Below the pieces are notes generated by a model. The model had not been told where the DNA came from, searched no databases, and was given only the letters and a program-made list of their open reading frames with translations. From Delphinus delphis (lineage: Eukaryota > Chordata > Mammalia > Artiodactyla > Delphinidae), in NCBI RefSeq assembly GCF_949987515.2, contig NC_082694.2:43548451-43612450 (forward strand): a DNA stretch of 64,000 nucleotides, read 5' to 3'. This document shows positions 11,942 through 23,726 of this stretch, piece after piece (positions within the stretch are counted from its first letter, which is position 1; each line of letters opens with the position of its first letter). The translations under genes and the position numbers were made by a program.

Positions 11942-12409
11942 TCTTAAATATCTAGTTCCCATCTTAAGCTTAAGCCACTTGAAAGAAGGAACTATGAAGT
12001 CTATTCTTTATATTGTGGATTGTTAGGTTTTTAACAAACATTGGTGAATAAATAAGTTGCTGTTATTCCTAAAGCAAGACTAGTAATTAGAAATACTAGA
12101 ATTCTTTTAACTTTCTGACAAGACATTTAACCAGTGAATGCATCTCTATATCAAATATATCCTTCCTCAGAAATCTCATGGTGAATAATGAAAATACAGT
12201 TGGGTTGAGGAAATGTTAACATTTATGATATTTGAAGTGAAATAATCACAAGGCTGGAAAATATTTATGTAAGCTCTCTAATACTGTGAAGAAAATCAAG
12301 ACACTGGGTGAAGCTCTATAAAATAAGAGCAAGAAAGGAAGAAGGGATCAGAGCAATCCATCTTGGTTCTTTCCCTTGACTGCAAGCCAGAAACTATCTT
12401 TTTCATAGT

Positions 12410-14530
12410 TGTTGTTATGTAGTTGTTTTAATTGAAGTAAAATTGACTTATAATATTGTGTTATTTTCAAGAGTACAGCAAAGTGATTCAGTTATATATT
12501 TTTTCCAGATTATTTTCCATTATAAGTTATTACAAGTTATTGAATATAGTTCCCTGTGCTATGCAGTAAATCCTTTTTGCTTATCTATTTTATATATAGT
12601 AGTTCGTATCTGTTAATCCCATACTCTGAATTTATCCCTTCTCTCCCTCCATTTCTCCTTAGGTAACCGTAAGTTTATTTTCTATGTCTGTGAGTCTGTT
12701 TCTGTTTTGTATATAGATTCATTTGTATTATTCTTTAGATTCCATGTGTGATATCATATAGTATTTGTCTTTCTCTGTCTGACTTATTTCACTTAGTATC
12801 GTATTCTCTAGGTCCATCCATGTTGCTGCAAATGGCATATTTCATTCTTTTTTATGACTGAATAATATTCCATTATATATATACCACATCATCTTAAGTC
12901 AATCACCTGTTGATGTGCACTTGGATTGTTTCCATGTCTTGGCTATTGTAAATAGTGCTGCTATGAACATTAGGGTGCATGTATCTTTTCGAATTAGTTT
13001 TTGTCTTTTCTGGATATATGCTCAGGAGTGGGATTGCTGGATCACGTGATAGCTCTACTTTTAGTTTTTTAAGGAACCTCTATACTGTTTTCCATAGTGG
13101 CTGCACCAGTTTACATTCCCACCAACAGTGTAGGAGGGTTCCCTTTTCTCCACACCGTCTCCAGCACTTATTATCTGTAGACTTTTTGATAGCCATTCTG
13201 ACCGGTGTGAGGTGATACCTCATTGTGATTCTGATTTTCATTTCTCTAATAATTAGTGATGTTGAGCATCTTTTCATGTGCCTGTTGGCCATCTGTATGT
13301 CTTCTTTGGAGAAATGTCTGTTTAGGTCTTCTGCCCATTTTTTATTGGGTTGTTTGTTTGTTTTTTATGTTGAGCTGAATGAGTTGTTTATATATTTTGG
13401 ATACTAAACCCTTGCCTGTCACATCGTTTGCAAATATTTTCTCCCATCCCGTAGCTTGTCTTTTTATTTTGTTGATGGTTTCCTTTGCTGTGCAAAAGGT
13501 TTTAAGTTTGATTTGTCCCCATTTGTTTATTTTTGCTTTTATTTCTATCGCCTTGGGAGAGTGATCTAAGACAATATTGCTACGATTTATGTCAGAGAAT
13601 GTTTTGCCTATGTTCTCTTCTAAAAGTTTTATGGTGTCATGTCTTATATTTAGGTCTTTAAACCATTTTGAGTTTATTTTTGTATATAGTGTAAGGGAGT
13701 GTTCTAATTTCATTGATTTACATGTAGCTATCCACCTTTCCCAATACCACTTGTTGAAAAGACTGTCTTTTTCTCCATTGTATATTCTTGCCTCCTTTGT
13801 CATAGATGAATTGACTGTAGGTGTGTGGGTTTATTTCTGGGCTCTCTATTCTGTTCCATTGATCCATATGTCTGTTTTTGTGCCAATACCATGCTGTTTT
13901 GATTATGGTAGCTTTGTAGTATTGCCTGAAGTCTGGGAGGGTTATGCTTCCAGCTTTGTTCTTTTTCCTCAGAGCTGCTTTGGCAATTCTGGATCTTTTG
14001 TGGTTCCATATACATTTGAGGGTTATTTATTCTAGTTCTGTGAAAAGTGTCATGAGTATTTTGATAGGGATCACATTAAATCTGTAGATTGCTTTGGGTA
14101 GTATGGCCACTTTAACAATATTAATTCTTCCAATCCAGGAGCATGGGATATCTTTCCATTTCTTTGAATCATCATCAATTTCCTTTATCAGTGTTTTATA
14201 TAGTTTTCAGGATATAGGTCTTTCACTTCCTTGGTTAAGTTTATTCCTAAATATTTTTTTATGTGATTTTAAACTGGATTATTTTTTACTTTCTCTTTCT
14301 GATATTTCATTGTTAGTGTAAAGAAATGCAACAGATTTACGTAGATTAATCTTGTATCCTGTTACCTTGCTGAATTCATATATTACTTCTAAAAGTTTTT
14401 GTGTGGAGTCTTCAGTGTTCTCTATATAGAGTATCATGTCATCTGCAAACAGTAACAGTTTTACCTCTTCCCTTCCAATTTGGATATCTTTTATTTCTTT
14501 TTCTTGACTGATTGCTGTGGCTAGGAATGA
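12410..14530 (-). mobile_element. Old 5'-truncated L1 LINE (ORF2 3' half plus 3' UTR)
   Basis: On the minus strand the segment reads as L1 ORF2 from just before the reverse-transcriptase FADD motif (codons at 14438-14449) to the C-terminus, then the 3' UTR toward 12410. Recognisable remnants include a minus-strand stretch around 13342-13803 (C-terminal domain with [20 protein letters not shown]) and 13080-13292 with the terminal Cys-rich motif [20 protein letters not shown]. Several stops and frameshifts break the frame, so it is inactive. It resembles the larger copy at 23340-30622, is more diverged, and lies in the same orientation. No convincing target duplication was found. Confidence 0.88.
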
Positions 14531-17464
14531 AACTATTCTTTTTAAATTTATTCTGTTAAAATGCTAAAGGGTAGAATCCAGGAAAATCACTTAGTTGGTT
14601 GTAGATGACTTAAAGAAGCACAGTTCTGATCTGGTCCCAAGGTAGGAAGAACTGAATTTCTAGAGAAGTGAGAAAGAAATCCATGGGTCCGAGGGGCCCA
14701 GGAAAGAACACAGATTACTGAGGGTCCTTTGGGAGCTAATAGCTAGCTTGTATTACGTACTTAACTGTATGTGAAATATGAGTGTGATGTAGACAATGGA
14801 ACTAGAGACAACCATAAAAGCTGTGTGTATTGCTTTATGTGTGCCCAGCTAAAGGGAGAATCATGATGGAAATTGCAACTGCCTTTATGCAAATAGTTAA
14901 ATCTCAAAAAGCTCCAGAGACTGTAGTGAAATAAGTTTTGCACTCTAAACAGCTGTGTGTGCTGCAGAGAATCTAATCCTACTCCCTTGAGTGGAAATGT
15001 GGAACACAATCCAAAACAGGAAACAACTCAGAGGTTCCCATTCAGTGTCCACCCTGGAGACCAGGTCTATCACAACCTGGATTAGGGAAGAATTTTTGTT
15101 CAGTAGTGATTAGTTAGATCTCACTATTTTGCAGCAAAGCCCTCCTCTCATACATACATTCACAAAATGAGTATGCCATTAAATTGTTGCTGACTTTTTC
15201 ACTATTCACTAAAAAACCTAAGTATCTCAATATGTTTAAATATACCAAAATTATGAAGAGCAGTATAAGTCTGTTTTTCAGAGTCTGTTGTTGAATCCTT
15301 CAAATTTGTTGTTTATTTGAGGAAGCTTCTTAGAGAATTAGTTCAACTTTAATAATTCTCCTAAAATATATGAGTGATTGAGGTATTTGGCATCATTCGA
15401 AACCCACCAGTAAGCTTTTTTCCTAATCACTGCTTTTCATCATTTGAGGCCTAAAGAGATACTGTTATGTAAGATGGTTTTCCCTCCTTATCCATGTTCT
15501 GTCCTGAGCAGTTTGTGATATCAGAAGATATCTCGTCTAAAAAAGGAAAGGACATTCCAAAAGAAGCTGTTAAAAGACACCTTAGAAACCTGCGCACACA
15601 GCCTAAATACCCCCTTTCTTTCCTAGATTTAGTTTATTCCAGCTATTTACACTCACACACATGCACACATACACATACCCACTCAAGTTCATGCCCATAT
15701 ACATGCATGTGCACAAACATGTAACAATGCACCATTTTTTGGTAGGAAAGTAACATGTACAGAAATTAAACTGATCAAAGCTGATAATGCTTCTAAAATG
15801 ATTTGGAACACAGTTCCTCTTATTATTCTCGTAAAATCAACACTGGGAACTGCTTTCTAAATTCATGTGTTTACCTATCACAAGGGAAAGGGCACCTTGG
15901 ACAGCTACTACATGATTTAATCAATAAAGACATTATTGGATGGAATATAGAAAGAGTCAACAAAGAAATAAAAGTGTTAAGGTGTAACCTCTAACACTCT
16001 GTTGCCTTACACTTCAGCAACATCCTGACCATGTCTTGACTAATCTTTCTTAGAGATTTACCTGGATTCCATCCTGACCTACCTTTGTGTTCTTGGGCAA
16101 CTGAATTTTTAACAAAATAAAGTTTTTAGATAGACCATCATAGAGTGGATTAGAAAATAACTTATCTGGGACTGACATTGAATCCCCATGCTCTTTTATT
16201 CCTCAGACTTTGGCAAATTATATAGTCAGTATGTAGCCAAGAATAAAACGTCACTCAACAAACAAGGCAGAAAATTCCAGTTATTCATGATTAATTAAAC
16301 TTCCCAGTAAAAGCTGTGGGCCCTTTTTGTAAAACTAGTTCACGACTTGGCGCATCAGAAGAGCCCTAATCCAGGGAGGAAGGTAGCCAGAGAAAAATGT
16401 CCTTCCACACAAGCTGGTAAAGATGCTGGGCTTCGTTCTCAACTTCAATTCCAAGACCTCCTTTCTTTAGTAATTGGGCAGGGGGGAAAAGCTAATGATA
16501 AAAAGAAGCTAAATAAAAGAAGGAAGTTTAATTGTGGTGCAATTTATACAGCTAATGATAGTTCTGAAAAAACAGGAAAGATTATTTGGTGACTAGTTCA
16601 TTTTAAAAAATGTTTAATAGCAAAGCCATTGTAAATTAGAGTCCAACTGTAAGTAAACTAAACAATCTTCTCTGATTTTTTCAATTTAAACAGAAAAATG
16701 GATTGTTTAAGCATGCCAGAGCAATAGTTTCCAATAAACCAAGCTATCACTGATGGTTAATACCCCAAATAGAATATCACTGTATTAGAAAAAGAACTTG
16801 GGCTATTTAGTTATCATTGTAAAAACCTGGCCACAAACAGTATTAGGGTTCTAACAGAGTTTTAAAGAATTATTAGAAAAGCTGGTTATAATATCAAAGT
16901 CAGGAGTAGGCACAATTACACACTCCCCAAAGCATTATGAATCCATAACAAAATGTATGTATTTTTCTTGGTAAAATACACAGTTTCTGGTCTTGTATTA
17001 AAGGGAACAGTTTATAATGACAAGGGAGAATAAGAACAACATTAATAAGGAAGACTGCATGAATTATTTGATTAAATATGAATGATGTTTTGAATTTTCT
17101 CAAGAGCTTAAAAAATCAAATAGAGGTCCTGACAAGGGGTAAAAGTAACTGCAAGCAACTGGCCTGCCTATTCCTCAGTATAAATCTCAAATTAGGAAAA
17201 GAAGAATCAGGTGCAGATTCAAAGTCAGACCAAGCCTCTGTAGTTGATTTGGAGAGCTACATCTTAAAATTATTCTAATAGATGACACATCAGTGTTATG
17301 TCAACTCTATTACTCAGCAAAAAAGAAAACACCACTTTCCCTTAAAGGAGAAGAAATACTTTCTCTTCTCTGTTACAGTTAACTACAGAGATCATAACTG
17401 GGTAACTACTGTAGCTAAAAATTCATGACTTAAGTATTGCTTGCCCATTGATCGATTTTAAATA
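14531..17464. other. Intronic stretch without recognised gene
   Basis: Contains a CA/TG-mixed low-complexity patch at about 15648-15720 and otherwise unremarkable intron. No exon-like frame on either strand was supported. Confidence 0.5.
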
Positions 17465-18305
17465 CAGTGTCCCCACTTATCCTTGAGAGATATGTTCCAA
17501 GACCCCCAGCAGATGCCTGAAACCATGGATAGTACCAAACTCTATATATACAATTTTTTTCCAATACATACATACCTATGATAAAGTTTAATTTATAAGT
17601 TAGGCACAGTGAGAGATTAACAACAGTATCTAATAATGAAATAGAACAATTATAACAATATACTGTAATAAAAGTTATATGAATGTGGTCTCTCTCTCTC
17701 TCAAAATATCTTATTGTACAAATTTAATGCCTTTTCCATCTTAACTAAGCACTTATCATGCACTGGCCATAACTTTTACAGTTTTAGTTTGGCAGCAAAA
17801 CTAGCATGAATTTCTTTTTCCTTTTTTCACAATTTCACATTTAGAAGATTCATTCTTACCGTAGATCTTAGCAACCTCAGCATACAAAATTTTTTTCTTT
17901 CCTTATTAAGTCGAGAACTTCCACCTTTTCACTTAAAGGAAGCACTTTACGGTTTCTCTGTAGCATACCCTAGTTGCCAGCATCACTACTCTTGAGCTTT
18001 GAGACCAGTATTAAGTGAAGTAAGGGTTACTTGAACACAAGCACTGCGATATCCAAAACAGTGGATCTGATAAGCAAGATGCTACTAATCGGTTGATGGG
18101 CAGGCTATGCTAGACAAAGGGATGATTCATGTCATCGGCAGGATGGAGTGGGATGGCAAGGTATTTCACCACACTATTCAGAATAGCAGGCAATCTAAAA
18201 CATATGAATTATTTCTGGAATTTTTCATATAATATTTTTAGACCATGGTTGACCATGTGGGTAACTGAAACTTCAGAAAGCGAAACCAAAGATAAGAGGG
18301 GTAAC
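17465..18305 (+). mobile_element. Tigger-like (pogo/mariner) DNA transposon, non-autonomous
   Basis: About 840 bp. The left end cagtgtccccacttatcctt pairs with the right end, whose reverse complement starts gttacccctcttatctttgg. TA dinucleotides lie at both edges, as for Tc1/mariner targets. Internal blocks such as ccaagacccccagcagatgc, caacagtatctaataatgaa and agtaagggttacttgaacac fit Tigger-derived elements. No transposase frame remains. The exact subfamily is not assigned; orientation is arbitrary. Confidence 0.8.
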
Positions 18306-18967
18306 TATATATATATATACCACATATTCTTAAGATGAAACAGTGAAGCCAGTTATGAGAATTTCCCTGGCTCTTCTGCTGAGTGACTCAAGTAACAGTG
18401 ATACTTTACCCCCAACACCATCTACCATCACCACACACCACTCAGTATGAAAATCAATCATCTAAGGAAAAAGCAAAAATGCAGTGAACACTTGTGAGGG
18501 TAGAGGCCAGGAATGTATTCATACATTTATGGAGAAAAAAAGCAAAACAGAGCAAACAGTTGAGCTATATCCTTCTCTTCCAGGGACCTCCTGTTACTCT
18601 GGGAGACAATAGCAGTTGTAAGAGGAATGAGAGGCAGAAAAAGAGATGTAGAATGGAACTGGAAGAGAGAGAAAAAGAGAGCAAGATAGGAGAGTAGAGG
18701 ACATGAGCAAGCATAAGACTATTCTAATCAAAAATAGGTTCTGCTGAAGTATCTTGTAAAATAGTATTACAGTGACCATTTTCTGCCTGTGTATATGCGT
18801 ATAAGTACATATTTTCCTCAAAGGACTGATGAAGAAAAAAAGAAAAGGTGACACCTGAATAAATCAGTTTTTCTGTTTTTATAAAATTGTCTGAGGGATT
18901 CTTTAAATTTGGGATTCCATTCTATAATATGTTTTTGAGGATCTTCTATATGCTATGTGTGATAGAC
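18306..18967. other. Intronic stretch without recognised gene
   Basis: Begins with a short (ta)n tract at about 18306-18318. The purine-rich part near 18620-18700 (gaggcagaaaaagagatg, agagagaaaaagagagcaag) is low complexity. No gene. Confidence 0.5.
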
Positions 18968-19100
18968 CAATGATTCTCAAACTTTACTGAACATGTGAAT
19001 TCCTTGGGGATCCTATTAAAATGAAGATTCTGATTCAGTAGGTGTTGGGTGAGACCCAAGGTTCACATTTCTAACAAGCTCCCAGATTCTGTTGGTATAT
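18968..19100 (+). mobile_element. MER5A-like hAT fragment
   Basis: caatgattctcaaactttac, gattctgattcagtaggtgt and cacatttctaacaagctccc are MER5A blocks in forward order. The distal end is lost. Confidence 0.75.
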
Positions 19101-20402
19101 TCAGAGCCTATCTTCCAGTAGCTGACAATTTGTGCTGCCCACCAAGAAGCTGATATGTCTAGTGATTCTTCATTCTCTATTTTCTGCAGTTAGCAGTGTG
19201 ATATACTTTGGATAGAATTAGATCTGCATGTGGTGGGTTTTTTCTTTTTTTTTTTTTCAAAAAGATATTCTTCTCCTCTGATTAGACACTCAGTTTCTCC
19301 AATATGAATTCCATTGTAACAGTTACAGCTGTAATGCACAGATATTTCCCTTATTAATTAATAGAATTTTCTCCTGTAGTGGAATGTTTTTATGCTTGAA
19401 TGCTCAGGGGGATCCAGAAAGTAGTCTTTGGCAGCAAAAAGTGGCAGAAATTCCATAAAACTCAGCAAGAGAAAAAGGTTCCCATCTGAATCTTCCCCTA
19501 AGTGACTCTGACTGTATTAAACCAGTTAACCTCTCTGGGCCTCAGCTGTCAAAATTAAGCGTTGTCCCTTCCAAGCTCTTATTCAAAATAATTTTAAAAG
19601 AATGAGAAAGAGAAAAAAAGAGGTAGAGAGAGTGCACTTTGTCTAGGCTACAAGCCTTGGAAGTGTTGTCGCTATATGGTTCTTGACTGATACGTGCGTG
19701 GCATTTAAACTATTTCTATTGATAGGAACTCTTCTTTGACTTTCAAATGGCATTTTTATCAGGAAAACATACCAGAGCAAGTTAAAATCTGCCCTGAGAA
19801 GAATGCAGGTGTATTCTGTAATTATAATAGCATTAATGACTCAGAAACAAAAAACCAGACGGTTCTAATGTCTTGAAGCTTTATTGACAAAACAGTTCAC
19901 ACCTAGTGCTGGTTGTTTGCTAAAAGTCTGGACCAAATCACTGAAGCTTTAAAAACTAGATCACTGCAGTCTTCCCCCCGAGGCATGGACATGGGTAATT
20001 ATTATGGTTCATGCCACAGCCAAGGACTCCATTTCAATCCTAGCTTGGAAAGGAGTTGTTTTTTTGGTTTTGTTTTTTTTTTCATTTTTTGTTTTTTGGC
20101 GCAGAGTAAATATACTTTTTGCATGTATTACTATAAACTCATTTAAAACATAAAGGTGACAACATTAAATATTACAGGTTCTTTATTATTTTCTGAATTC
20201 TGAATTAAGATTTTCTGCCTTCACTGGGGGACATGAATACCTTTTAGCAAAGAACAGCCTGTTTAAAGTCTACAGGTTTATTCATTTCATATTTCAGGAT
20301 GTTTTTCAGCCTCAGATTCAAACCAGGCTTACAACCAAAGCAATCAGTCTTTCCTGAGCTCATGCATTATTATCCGTTACACAAAAAGCATAAGGAAGCC
20401 TA
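19101..20402. other. Intronic stretch without recognised gene
   Basis: A possible MIR fragment (ccagttaacctctctgggcctcag) lies near 19525, and T-rich runs lie at about 19240-19258 and 20057-20098. No gene recognised. Confidence 0.45.
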
Positions 20403-20936
20403 TGAGTTATCTGTTGCCACGTGACAAATTGTCCTAAAACGCAGCAGCCTAAAACAACAAACATTTATTATTTCACAGCTTCTCTGGGTCTGAATCAAAG
20501 TACGGCTTAGTTGGGTCCTCAGGCTTTGGGTCTTTCACAATCTGCAGTTGTCTCAAGGCTTGACTGGGAAGAATCCCCTTCCGAGCTCACTCAACTAGTG
20601 GTTGTTGGCAGGATTCACTTCCTGCCGGCATTTCTCATGAGTTCTTCCTCCATGGCTCCTAGCCACATATACCTCTCCCTAGAGCACCTCACAGCACAGC
20701 AGCCTTCTTCGTCAGAGTCAGCAAGGGAAAGGGCAGGAGAAAGTGCCAGCAAGAAAGTGAGTGCTAATAAGACTGAAGTCACAGTCTTCTGTAACTCAAT
20801 CACTGAAGTGACAGTCTATCACTTTTGCCATATTTTGTTCATTAGAAACAAGCTACTAAATCCAGCCCACAGTCAAGGGTGTGAATGCCAGGAGTCTGGG
20901 ATCATTGCAAGCCATGTCAGAAGCTGCCTACCACAA
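20403..20936 (-). mobile_element. MLT1-like LTR (ERVL-MaLR class), solitary
   Basis: On the minus strand the segment begins tgtggtaggcagcttctgac and continues with ccaggagtc / gcattcacacccttgactgt blocks typical of MLT1 LTRs. The + strand start contains cctaaaacaacaaacattta. About 530 bp. No internal retroviral coding sequence adjoins it, so it is a lone, ancient LTR. Class is assigned from memory of the family; subfamily uncertain. Confidence 0.6.
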
Positions 20937-23330
20937 TCTGTAATTAAATTCTCCCTGAAATGATTCCATCCAAAACTTTAGAGTTAAATCTAGAATTTTA
21001 AATGGTTTCAAAAGCAAAATATGAGTTAAAAAGCAAAATGCACCCACCTCCCCAGCAGTGCAGGAGCCTGGATGACTCACTCAGATACGTATCCTGATGG
21101 GTGTGGTTGAAACAGGCAAAGTACTGTTCGAAAGAAGAACCTCACAGCTTCTAACAGCTCGTTTTGAATGAATGTACCCTTCTCTTCTTCATGGATATGG
21201 AACTTCTAAAATGCTATCAATCCTCTCCAAAACCACTCATAAATAATTATGAATATATACTCTGATTTTCAGACTTTTTAGTTAAAATCCTGCTTTACTC
21301 CACTCTACAAATAAACAATATCCATGGAACAAAAACTTTATGAGCAAACACAAAAACTCCCTTTATTTTCGCAGATTAGCATGTATCCACATGCCTGTTA
21401 TATAAAAGAAATTTAATAAACACTGTTCTTGCCTCAACGTGAACTTTTGTCCTAGACATCTGTAATATTTGTGTGTTTGTTAGGGAATCATGGAAAATGT
21501 TCTCCATCTCTCTCATAGAAATCTCTGTTCTGTTTCAGTCACATTTTTCTTCCTACAGCCTATTCAAAAGCCTGCTTCCTAGTCATCATTTTTGTGTTTA
21601 AATATGTTTACATCTTTTGCCTCAAAATTCTACAGGGAGACGTGCTAAATATAACCTAAGGTTACAATAAATAAGTTGTGTAAGACCTAAAATTTCAGAG
21701 GCCATAAAGTCCAACATGAATTTTCATCAGTTCTGAGGAGCAGTTATCATGATAAGGGGCGGAATAGTGATTTGTTTTTCGACAAGGAGGCAGTAATGAA
21801 GTAGAATAGCACTCTAAGGGAAAGGGAAAAGAGAAAGGATATATGAGCAAAAGTAGAAAATCACCATGAGGGTGGAAACCAAGAAACTGAACAACTAATA
21901 AAAACAGATGGTGACATGTAGGGAGCGCCACCAGCCACATCCAATCTCCCCAAAAGAATATTCTGATGGCCCGATTGTGACTTAACCAGAGGGAAAGAAT
22001 AGAGAAAAGGCTAATGCAGCTGTTAAAAGGAATAACCAAAATCCAAAGCAAAGGGGTTTTTTTTTCCTTAAAGAAAATGGTAACGGACCAAATTTAAATT
22101 GCTTTTTAAAGTACATAATACAGCTCTGTATAGAGAACAGTACATTTTCTCCTAGGTTCACTCTCCCCCAGAATTAGCTTCCAGATTTTCTCAGGTGTCT
22201 CTGATGCCAATAATAAAAACCTCTGTGGGCCTATTGAGTGGGTAGTAGGATAAATGGGTGCCTCAGCAGCCAGGTAGAAGCCAGCCTCTGACCTCGGGCC
22301 TGGAGCATCCCCGGGAGGCTGGGCTAATTCATGAAGCAGGCAGTGAGAGTTGGGGAAGCCCTTGGGGGGCTCCCGGTCAGATCTGGTTCCCTTTACCATG
22401 ATGTACAGAGGAGGAAAAAAAAGCATTATGCTCATAAGATTCCCTCATATTCAGCCATCCATTTACTAGTACATTCTCTTGACATAAGTAGCCTCACTAA
22501 ATTCCTCTTTCCTTATCACTGACTCTAAAATGACAGTTTAAGGATTATCCTTTCTGCCACTTACCGTGAAACACAGCTCCAGATCAGTTTGTTGTAGATT
22601 TCTGAGCTTAACCACATAGCTCGCAACTGAGTGGATAATCAATCATTCTATGACTAAATCCATCTGGAACAAATTTGAAGCAGTGGCCATGTAGGTTTCT
22701 TCTGAAAAAAAAAAAAAATTAAACTGAAACCAGAGTTGATCTTTTCAAAGGTTCAGAAAAAAAAATACATATACAACTTAGCAATGACTTTTCCCCCCAG
22801 GAATCATGCATGCTCTATTAGTAAGACTTGTTTTGCCCTGGACCCATTTTGCATTTCATTTAATCTGTGAAAGAAGTGGTCCTCAAATGCTTTGGAGGAG
22901 AGTGCACTTCCCTGAGAATGAGGTCATGATCCCTCCTTGGATAGAAGGAAAGGGGGACATTGTGTGGACAGGTTGTCACCATAACTTCATGCTGATCTTA
23001 AATTCCTAAACACACAGGACTCAACAGAGTCCGGTGGAACTAAAAGAGCCCATTTCTGGCTGTTCTTGCTAGACCCACTACTTTTTTGCCCTGTAGACAT
23101 TAAAGGATAATTTAAGTATCAAGAGCCTTGGCTTTTAAGAATTCTACCTATCTTATCCTCAGTAGACTCCAAATTGTTTGTATTAATTTAGGATATATTT
23201 TTCCATGTATACCCTGAAATCTGTACCATTCACACATTCATTTATTCAATTTTCAGTCACTTTTTCATCAATTCATTCATGCATCAATGCATTCAGTTAA
23301 TATGTGTTCAAACTGTACTAGATGCGTAGA
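20937..23330. other. Intronic stretch without recognised gene
   Basis: Mostly AT-rich. A relatively GC-rich island at about 22225-22385 (cctctgacctcgggcctgga, catccccgggaggctgggct) stands out but matches no repeat or exon I recognise. Poly-A runs lie at 22704-22717 and 22758-22766. Confidence 0.45.
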
Positions 23331-23726
23331 CACACCACCATTTTTTTAACATCTTTATTGAAGTATTATTGCTTTACAATGGTGTATTAGTTTCTGCTTT
23401 ATAACAAAGTGAATCAGCTATACATATACATATATTCCCATATCTCCTCCCTCTTGCGTCTCCCTCCCTCCCTCCCTATCCCACCCATCTAGGTGGTCAC
23501 AAAGCACCAAGCTGATCTCCCTGTGCTATGCAGCTGCTTCCCACTAGCTATCTATCTTACATTTGGTAGTGTATATATGTCAATGCCACTCTCTCACTTC
23601 GTCCCAACTTACCCTTCCCCCTCCCCATATCCTCAAGTCCATTCTCTACGTCTGCGTGTTTATTCCTGTCCTGCCCCTAGGTTCTTCAGAACCCTTTTTT
23701 TTTTTTTAGATTCCATATATATGTGT

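Noticed and set aside
20403..20936. Possible full endogenous retrovirus
   Set aside because: Only a single LTR-like segment is present. No internal region, primer-binding site or second LTR was seen.
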